DNA of 54,658 bases from Stenotrophomonas maltophilia (GTDB lineage: Bacteria > Pseudomonadota > Gammaproteobacteria > Xanthomonadales > Xanthomonadaceae). The DNA lies in assembly GCF_003970865.1 (NCBI RefSeq), contig NZ_RXLZ01000032.1, positions 1 to 54,658 on the forward strand, given 5' to 3'. Below the pieces are notes generated by a model that worked only from the letters and a program-made list of their open reading frames with translations, was not told where the DNA came from and searched no databases. Shown here piece by piece: positions 49,144 to 54,658 of this stretch. The position numbers were made by a program, and so were the translations under genes. Positions within the stretch are counted from its first letter, which is position 1; the number at the start of each line of letters is the position of its first letter.

Positions 49144-51117
49144 CTACTTCGCATACTGCCCACCGCAGTCGGCATCCTTCCCCGGCCCCAGTTCGATGGT
49201 CGCCAGCAACGCCGCTGGCGGCGCGATGCTGCCCAGCGCCAGGGCCACGGCGCCACGAATACCCAACGCCTTGAAGTCCGGGCGGAACGACGGGTCCTTG
49301 AACGTGCCGGCGATGTGCAGTGGCGAGCGCAGTACCAGGATGCTCTTGTCCTTCGGGCGCGGTTTCAGCAGCAGGTCCAGGGCCTCGTCGCGCAGGCTGA
49401 CCGTGCCTTCGCCGATGAGGATCGTATCGGTGGTGTCCACCGCCAGCGCCTGGCTGGTCATCAGGCCGTCGCGCACGCCGAAGTCGGCGAAGGCGCAGCG
49501 CAGGGGAATCTGCTTGTCGCCGGTCACCAGGAATTTCAGCGATTCGGTGATGTCCAGCCCCGCCAGTTCCATCACCAGGTTGCCGACATGGCCACGGCCC
49601 ATCGCCAGGCCGACCTTGCCGCTGCTGCTGCCGAGCATGGCGGCGATCGAGTTGCCGCGGCCGCTCAGGTCCACTTCGCCGCCGATGCCGCCCTTGGCCT
49701 GTTCAGCCAGTTTCGCGTCGGGGAACAACTGACCCAGCTGCACGCCGCGCACGCTGGCCTTCAGGGCGGTGCTGATCTGCGGACGCCGCGCGTCCATGCG
49801 GATCGTGCTGCGGATGTCGCCACCGGCGACGCCGAAGTTCAGCGGATCCAGCCGCAGCACGCCGTCATCCAGCAGCAGGTGGGCATCCATGTCGTCCAAT
49901 GGCAATGACGGCGCGTTGATGCGGTGGGCTTTCCAACGTACGTCGGCATCCATCGCACGCAGCTTGCCGAGGTTGTACGGCGTGTCCGGTAGCACTCGCG
50001 CACGCGCGGCGACCCGTGCGGCCTCGGCCTTCTGTTCTGCGTTGGCGGTTTCGTCGCCGCCGGTCTTTGGTGGCGCACCGACGAAGCCGGCGAGGTCATC
50101 GAAGTCCAGGCGCTTGGATTCCAGCGTGGCGGTTAGTCGCGGGCGCGCGCCGCCCACTTCGAACTGCAGGTTGCCACCGAGGTCGCTGTCACCGACCTTG
50201 CCGGTGAACTGCTCGTAGCGCCAGATGTCGTGGTCACGCTTGAGCCGGCCGTTCAACGCATAGGGCGGCGACGGCGGAATGGCGATGCCGAGCAATGGGT
50301 AGAGATCGGCCAGGTCCTGGCCGCTGAGCGCGAACTGCAGATCGAACACGCGCAGCTGGAAGGGATTGGTCAGCGTGCCACTGGCCACCGCGTGGGTGGC
50401 GCCTGCTCGGCCATCAAGATGGATGCGGAACGGATGGTCGCTGTCGGTCAGCTCCAGCGGTGATTCCGTGCCGCCACGCAGGGTGAACGGATTGCCCTGC
50501 CAGTGTCCCTTGCCCTGTACCAGCAGGGGTGGCGCCGCGTCGGCCTGTTTCGGCTGGCCGCTGCGCACGTCCACGCGGATGTCGGTGCGGCTCAGTGCGT
50601 CGAGGAACTGCAGGCGACCGTCGTCGATGTGCAGCCGCTTGAGCTGGAGGCTTGCCCCGCCGGTGCTGTTGCCGAGAAAATCCCAGTTGCCCGGGTCGCC
50701 CTTGCGCGGTGCGGTTTCCAGCAGCACGTCCGGCCGGGTCAGGCGTACTTCGGGCAGCTGAATGCTACCGCGCAGCAGGGGCCAGACCCGCACGTCGATC
50801 TCGACGCGGTCGGCGCTGGCCATATCGGGTTGTTTCGCCCAGCTGGCATTGGCGAAGGTGATCGCATCGGCGCGGATCGTGCTGGTGCGGCCGAGGTCGA
50901 CATCAAGGTTCCCGATGTGCAGCACACGGCCGGTGCGTGCCTGCACCGCGCGCTCCACCGGTCCCTTGAACCAGTTCCAGTCCCACAACGCGACCAGTAC
51001 CAGGATCGCCGCCAGCAGGAAGATCAGGATCGTGAGCCAGCGCCGGCCTCGTGGGCCGGGGCGGCGGAGGCGCCAGCGGGTCGTGCGCTTTGCGGCAGGG
51101 GAGGCGGCAGCATTCAC
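49144..51117 (-). CDS. AsmA-family envelope protein
   Basis: A 657-residue protein with a basic N-terminus, one membrane helix (about 28-46; LTILIFLLAAILVLVALWDW) and a long periplasmic region. The AsmA N-domain signature is GRVLHIGNLDVDLGRTSTIR; the C-terminal AsmA_2-like half has GNSIAAMLGSSSGKVGLAMG and a closing DLLLKPRPKDKSILVLRSPL segment. AsmA-like proteins act in phospholipid transport to, or assembly of, the outer membrane. It is a single gene on the minus strand, with no neighbour in operon. Its 3' end faces the folded element. Confidence 0.9.
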   Translation of the reverse strand: MNAAASPAAKRTTRWRLRRPGPRGRRWLTILIFLLAAILVLVALWDWNWFKGPVERAVQARTGRVLHIGNLDVDLGRTSTIRADAITFANASWAKQPDMASADRVEIDVRVWPLLRGSIQLPEVRLTRPDVLLETAPRKGDPGNWDFLGNSTGGASLQLKRLHIDDGRLQFLDALSRTDIRVDVRSGQPKQADAAPPLLVQGKGHWQGNPFTLRGGTESPLELTDSDHPFRIHLDGRAGATHAVASGTLTNPFQLRVFDLQFALSGQDLADLYPLLGIAIPPSPPYALNGRLKRDHDIWRYEQFTGKVGDSDLGGNLQFEVGGARPRLTATLESKRLDFDDLAGFVGAPPKTGGDETANAEQKAEAARVAARARVLPDTPYNLGKLRAMDADVRWKAHRINAPSLPLDDMDAHLLLDDGVLRLDPLNFGVAGGDIRSTIRMDARRPQISTALKASVRGVQLGQLFPDAKLAEQAKGGIGGEVDLSGRGNSIAAMLGSSSGKVGLAMGRGHVGNLVMELAGLDITESLKFLVTGDKQIPLRCAFADFGVRDGLMTSQALAVDTTDTILIGEGTVSLRDEALDLLLKPRPKDKSILVLRSPLHIAGTFKDPSFRPDFKALGIRGAVALALGSIAPPAALLATIELGPGKDADCGGQYAK

Positions 51118-51200
51118 GCTGCCATGGTTGCCCCCTCTTCGTGGACAGGGCGCGAAGCGTCCATGTGCATGGTGTGCACACGCCGCGTTCGAGCGGCGGT

Positions 51201-51851
51201 TTATAGCACCTGCATGGTGACCGCGACGAAGTGGCAGACGCTGCCACCGATCACGAACAGATGCCAGATGGCATGCGAGTACGGGATCGATTCACGGTGG
51301 TAGAAGTAGGTCCCCAGCGTGTACGACAGGCCGCCGGCGAACAGCCAGGTGAGGGTGCTGCCGTCGATCGAGGCCCACATCGGCTTGATCGCCACGACCA
51401 CCAGCCAGCCCATGGCGATGTAGATCACCGTTGAGAGCACCTTGAAGCGGCCGGTGTAGAACAGCTTGAACACCACGCCGCCCAGCGCAAGCGCCCAGAT
51501 CGCGGTGAACAGGCCCCAGCCCCACGGGCCGCGCAGGCCGATCAGGGTGAACGGGGTATAGGTGCCCGCGATCAGTACATAGATCGCGCAGTGGTCGAAT
51601 ACCTTCAACCGGCCCTTGGCGACCGGATGCTGGATGGCGTGATACAGGGTGGAGGCGGTGTACAGCAGCAACAGCGCGATACCGAATACGATCGCGCTGG
51701 CCAGCTGCCAGCCGTCGCCGTAGATCGCCGCCAGGGTGATCAACACCGCGCTGGCTGCCAGGGCGAATACCGCGCCCAGGCCATGGGTCAGGGCGCTGGC
51801 GATTTCTTCACGGATCGAAGCAATGGACGTCGTGGACATGGGCATGGGCAT
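51201..51851 (-). CDS. Hemolysin-III/PAQR-type membrane protein (TrhA/YqfA-like)
   Basis: A 216-residue seven-helix membrane protein. Family motifs: EEIASALTHGLGAVFALAAS (first helix with conserved His), LYTASTLYHAIQHP, FDHCAIYVLIAGTYTPFTLI, and near the end SIPYSHAIWHLFVIGGSVCH with the His cluster for metal binding. TrhA in E. coli maintains membrane energetics and fluidity; the hemolysin-III name is historical. The start is uncertain between three closely spaced ATGs (51851, 51845, 51839); none has a strong ribosome-binding site. Confidence 0.9.
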   Translation of the reverse strand: MPMPMSTTSIASIREEIASALTHGLGAVFALAASAVLITLAAIYGDGWQLASAIVFGIALLLLYTASTLYHAIQHPVAKGRLKVFDHCAIYVLIAGTYTPFTLIGLRGPWGWGLFTAIWALALGGVVFKLFYTGRFKVLSTVIYIAMGWLVVVAIKPMWASIDGSTLTWLFAGGLSYTLGTYFYHRESIPYSHAIWHLFVIGGSVCHFVAVTMQVL

Positions 51852-51966
51852 CGTTCACGGGGAGGGGGACCCGCGTCCCCCTATCATCGCCGCGATGGGC
51901 GACATGTGCACGCCCGTCACCGTATGGTGGGTGAATCCCTGCGTTGCGCCGATGAACCGGTGATCG

Positions 51967-51990
51967 GTAGATCCACGCCATGCGTGGATG
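51967..51990. repeat. SMAG element
   Basis: GTAG followed by ATCCACGC-CAT-GCGTGGAT, an 8-bp stem; a common Stenotrophomonas subfamily. Confidence 0.8.
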
Positions 51991-52006
51991 AAGCCCCGGC
52001 AGCGCT

Positions 52007-52045
52007 GGGGTCAGAGCCCTTTCCTGCGGAAAGGGATCCGACCCC
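52007..52045 (-). terminator. Long hairpin downstream of prfC
   Basis: 18-base arms (52007-52024 and 52028-52045) with two mismatches and a 3-base loop begin 7 bases past the prfC stop. There is no T-run, so it may be a repeat that stabilises the 3' end rather than a simple terminator. Confidence 0.5.
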
Positions 52046-52051
52046 TTGGCA

Positions 52052-53656
52052 TCAGCCTGCCGAAACGGTATGCGCCGCTTCGCGGGTGGCCGAGAAGCGC
52101 ACGTCCGGCGAGCGTTCCTGCGCCAGCTGCAGGTTGACCCGGGTCGGTGCGAGGTAGACCAGGTGGCCGGCGGCATCCAGCGCCAGGTTCAGCGCGTTCT
52201 TCTCGCGGAACTCTTCCAGCTTCTTCTCGTTGCTGCAGTGGACCCAGCGTGCCGTGCTGACGCTGACCTGCTCGAAAGTGGCTTCCACGCCGTACTCGTC
52301 CTTCAGGCGGTAGGCGGCCACGTCGAACTGCAGCACGCCGACCGCACCCAGAATCAGGTCGTTGCTGGTCAGCGGGCGGAAGAACTGGGTCGCACCTTCT
52401 TCGGACAGCTGGGCCAGGCCCTTCTGCAGCTGCTTGAGCTTGAGCGGATCACGCAGGCGTGCGCGACGGAACAGTTCCGGCGCGAAGTTGGGGATGCCGG
52501 TGAAGGTGACCGCTTCGCCTTCGGTGAAGGTATCGCCGATGGAGATGGTGCCGTGGTTGTGGATGCCGATCACATCACCCGGCCAGGCTTCGGCGGCGAT
52601 CTCACGGTCGCTGGCCATGAAGGTCAGCGCGTTGGCCAGCTTCATTTCCTTGCCGGTGCGCACGTGGAAGGTCTTCATGCCGGCGCTGAAGCGGCCCGAG
52701 CAGACCCGCATGAACGCCACGCGGTCGCGGTGCTGCGGGTCCATGTTGGCCTGGATCTTGAACACGAAGCCGGTCAGCTTGTTTTCTTCCGGGGCGATCT
52801 CGCGGCCGGTGGTGGAACGCGCCTGCGGCGACGGGGCATGCTCGACGAAGAAGTCCAGCAGCGGCTGCACGCCGAAGTTGTTCACGCCCGAGCCGAAGAA
52901 CACCGGGGTCTGCTTGCCAGCGCGGTAAGCGTCCAGGTCGAACGGGTGGCTGGCGCCCTGCACCAGTTCCAGTTCGTCGCGCAGGTCGGCCAGCATCTGT
53001 GCACCGATCTTCTCGGCCAGGCCGGGGGCATCGATGGACGGGAAGATGGTCGAGTCCTGACGGGTGAAGTTGCGGCCCGGCTCGTACAGGTGCACTTCAC
53101 CGGTCAGCAAGTGGACCACGCCCTTCAGGCGCTGGCCCATGCCGATCGGCCAGGTCACCGGCGCGCACTGGATGCCCAGCACGGTTTCCACTTCATCCAG
53201 CAGCTCGATCGGGTCCTTGCCCTCGCGGTCGAGCTTGTTGATGAAGGTCATGATCGGGGTGTCGCGCAGGCGGCACACTTCCATCAGCTTGATGGTGCGC
53301 TCTTCCACGCCCTTGGCCACGTCGATCACCATCAGCGCCGAGTCCACCGCGGTCAGCACGCGGTAGGTGTCCTCGCCGAAGTCGGCGTGGCCGGGGGTGT
53401 CGAGCAGGTTGACGATCTTGCCTTCGTACGGGAACTGCATCACCGAGGAGGTAACGGAGATGCCGCGCTCCTTTTCCAGCGCCATCCAGTCGGAGGTGGC
53501 GTGGCGGGCGGCCTTGCGGCCCTTGACCGAACCGGCCATCTGGATCGCGCCGCCGAACAGCAGCAGCTTTTCGGTCAGCGTGGTCTTGCCGGCGTCAGGG
53601 TGGGAGATGATGGCGAAGGTGCGGCGACGCGACGCTTCGTTGGCGACTTCGGACAT
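52052..53656 (-). CDS. prfC: Peptide chain release factor 3
   Basis: A 534-residue translational GTPase that removes RF1/RF2 from the ribosome after termination. G1 [14 protein letters not shown] (about 19-32), G2 region [14 protein letters not shown]3 [14 protein letters not shown] and G4 INKLDREG are all present. The C-terminal RF3 domain is seen in [20 protein letters not shown]. The full length is typical. The TATAAT promoter at 53703-53708 lies about 47 bases upstream. The RBS is weak. The gene order with an M23 peptidase upstream on the same strand is local, with no known link. Confidence 0.97.
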   Translation of the reverse strand: MSEVANEASRRRTFAIISHPDAGKTTLTEKLLLFGGAIQMAGSVKGRKAARHATSDWMALEKERGISVTSSVMQFPYEGKIVNLLDTPGHADFGEDTYRVLTAVDSALMVIDVAKGVEERTIKLMEVCRLRDTPIMTFINKLDREGKDPIELLDEVETVLGIQCAPVTWPIGMGQRLKGVVHLLTGEVHLYEPGRNFTRQDSTIFPSIDAPGLAEKIGAQMLADLRDELELVQGASHPFDLDAYRAGKQTPVFFGSGVNNFGVQPLLDFFVEHAPSPQARSTTGREIAPEENKLTGFVFKIQANMDPQHRDRVAFMRVCSGRFSAGMKTFHVRTGKEMKLANALTFMASDREIAAEAWPGDVIGIHNHGTISIGDTFTEGEAVTFTGIPNFAPELFRRARLRDPLKLKQLQKGLAQLSEEGATQFFRPLTSNDLILGAVGVLQFDVAAYRLKDEYGVEATFEQVSVSTARWVHCSNEKKLEEFREKNALNLALDAAGHLVYLAPTRVNLQLAQERSPDVRFSATREAAHTVSAG

Positions 53657-53702
53657 GGCAGTGGCGCCCGCCCGGGGCGCTTTTCAAAGAGATAAGCGCC
53701 CG

Positions 53703-53708
53703 ATTATA
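53703..53708 (-). promoter_or_regulatory. -10 element for prfC
   Basis: A perfect TATAAT on the minus strand, about 47 bases before the prfC ATG. No clear -35 is seen. Confidence 0.5.
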
Positions 53709-53722
53709 CCGGCCGGGGCCGT

Positions 53723-54658
53723 TCAGCGCCCGATGCCGCCCTCGGCCTCGCCCTGGCGGGCGAACTGCAGCTGGCCCTGCTCGGCGAAGATGCGTGCCGG
53801 CACCGAGCGCAGGCCCATGCCGCGGTTGACCTGCACCACGAAGTGCAGGTGCGGTGCGCTGCTGAAGCCGCTGTTGCCGGACAGGCCGATGGGCTGCCCG
53901 GCCCCCACCGCCTGGCCGCGACGCACGCGCATGCCGCCGGCCTGCAGGTGGCCGTACAGCGCCATGCTGCCGTCGCTGTGCAGCACGCGGATGAAGTTGG
54001 CGCGGGCACCATCACGTTCGCGGTCCTGGCCGTTGCCACGGAAGCCATCCTGGATCTGCATCACCGTGCCCTCGCGCGCGGCCAGCACCAGCGTGCCCTC
54101 CGGCAGTGCGAAGTCGACCGCGTCGCGGTTCTCCTCGTCATCGTGGCTGAACCGGCCCTGCGGCGCCTGGTCCACGCGCGGACGGGCCGCATCGAACGGC
54201 AGGCGATAGGCGACATCTTCGGCCTGTGCGGCCGGATTGCCTGGTACCGACTGCAGGCGCAGATCCAGCGTGCGGCCATCGAGCGGGGCGGGCAGGTGGC
54301 CGACCACCAGGCTGCTGTCGCCCTGGATCAGCGATTGCACCGGCAGCCCTTCGACCGGACGGCCGGGGGCGGCGCGCAGCTCGATCTGCAGCGGTCCTGC
54401 CAGCCCATTGTCGATCCGGGCCTGCCATTGCGTGCCGACCTGCTGCAGGCGCAGCTGGGCCATGGGGGCGGCGCCCTCGGTACTGCCTGCGCGGGCGGTT
54501 GGGGCGGAGGAGGGGACCAATCCCCACCCTTGGCCCCCGTCGTCGGACTGTGCGTCGCCGCCGCCCACCAGCGCCCCACCCGACCTGGACAGGGGAGGCG
54601 CGGCACCCTGGCTTTCCTCGAGGTGGCCCCCTGGGGTGTTCCCCCGCCCTAAACGGGG
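53723..54658 (-). CDS. M23-family peptidase (LytM), 5' end missing
   Basis: A partial protein whose frame is open to the right edge, so the N-terminus and signal peptide are not seen. About 310 residues are in view. A Gly/Pro-rich region comes first, then a beta-rich domain, then the M23 domain: GRFSHDDEENRDAVDFALPE carries the first metal ligands (His with a long spacing, as in this subgroup, and Asp), YGHLQAGGMRVRRGQAVGAG the central part, and SAPHLHFVVQV the H-x-H. It would cut peptidoglycan cross-links in the periplasm. GTG 54568 is an alternative internal start, but the open frame beyond it favours a longer gene. Confidence 0.8.
   Translation of the reverse strand, partial: PRLGRGNTPGGHLEESQGAAPPLSRSGGALVGGGDAQSDDGGQGWGLVPSSAPTARAGSTEGAAPMAQLRLQQVGTQWQARIDNGLAGPLQIELRAAPGRPVEGLPVQSLIQGDSSLVVGHLPAPLDGRTLDLRLQSVPGNPAAQAEDVAYRLPFDAARPRVDQAPQGRFSHDDEENRDAVDFALPEGTLVLAAREGTVMQIQDGFRGNGQDRERDGARANFIRVLHSDGSMALYGHLQAGGMRVRRGQAVGAGQPIGLSGNSGFSSAPHLHFVVQVNRGMGLRSVPARIFAEQGQLQFARQGEAEGGIGR

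Noticed and set aside
1..54658. CRISPR arrays, tRNA or rRNA genes, insertion sequences, prophage genes
   Set aside because: I looked for direct repeats with spacers, cloverleaf-type sequences, transposase motifs and phage structural genes and saw none. The AT-rich cluster at 34.7-44.3 kb has no visible integrase or flanking attachment repeats.

Overview
The window is high-GC, gene-dense chromosomal DNA of a Stenotrophomonas (Xanthomonadaceae) type. The evidence is the gene content (gshB next to a TonB-like gene, a large pil-chp chemosensory operon, gcvT-gcvH, a lysine/alanine-rich H1-like protein, a fadE operon with its own TetR regulator) and the many short palindromes ending in GTAG, which match the SMAG repeats known from S. 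maltophilia. I see no tRNA, rRNA, CRISPR array, insertion sequence or prophage gene. All genes look intact except the last, an M23 peptidase that runs off the right edge.

Layout. 0.27-2.1 kb: TonB-like protein and glutathione synthetase (minus). 2.3-14.3 kb: twitching-motility chemosensory operon pilG-pilH-pilI-pilJ-chpA-chpB-like-chpC (plus). It has no pilK methyltransferase gene, and its CheB-like protein lacks the catalytic Ser. 14.4-16.5 kb: rsmE and bioA (minus). 16.6-21.1 kb: nudE-cysQ-mazG-ynfA (overlapping genes), a DUF962 protein, and an SPFH/NfeD pair (plus). 21.2-22.8 kb: gcvT and gcvH, then a strong terminator and about 720 bases of non-coding leader in front of the H1-like gene (23.6-24.1 kb). 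24.2-29.9 kb: LysR regulator divergent from an atypical SDR, a serine beta-lactamase-fold protein, a nucleotide-transporter-like membrane protein and small membrane proteins. 29.9-34.6 kb: DUF4442 protein, fadE and an alpha/beta hydrolase, divergent from a TetR regulator; two matching operator palindromes cover the hydrolase-fadE promoter.

34.7-45.4 kb is the most unusual part and looks more AT-rich than its surroundings. On the plus strand are an ATP-grasp-like ligase and a 2-oxoglutarate/Fe(II) oxygenase. Converging on them is a minus-strand operon of methyltransferase, TPR plus O-GlcNAc-transferase-like glycosyltransferase, TPR plus second-type 2OG/Fe(II) oxygenase, and GNAT acetyltransferase. 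This operon lies downstream of a TonB-dependent receptor and a small barrel protein with the same C-terminal strands. I read it as a candidate undescribed modification or biosynthesis-uptake locus; its product is unknown.

45.5-54.7 kb returns to housekeeping genes: hslO, mtgA, a family-2 glycosyltransferase, a CBS-domain protein, AsmA-family protein, hemolysin-III-type membrane protein, prfC and the partial M23 peptidase. The gap at 48.7-49.1 kb holds a hexanucleotide repeat, several hairpins and a large folded element. A second, diverged copy of that element sits at the left edge of the window (66-180), with compensating stem changes.
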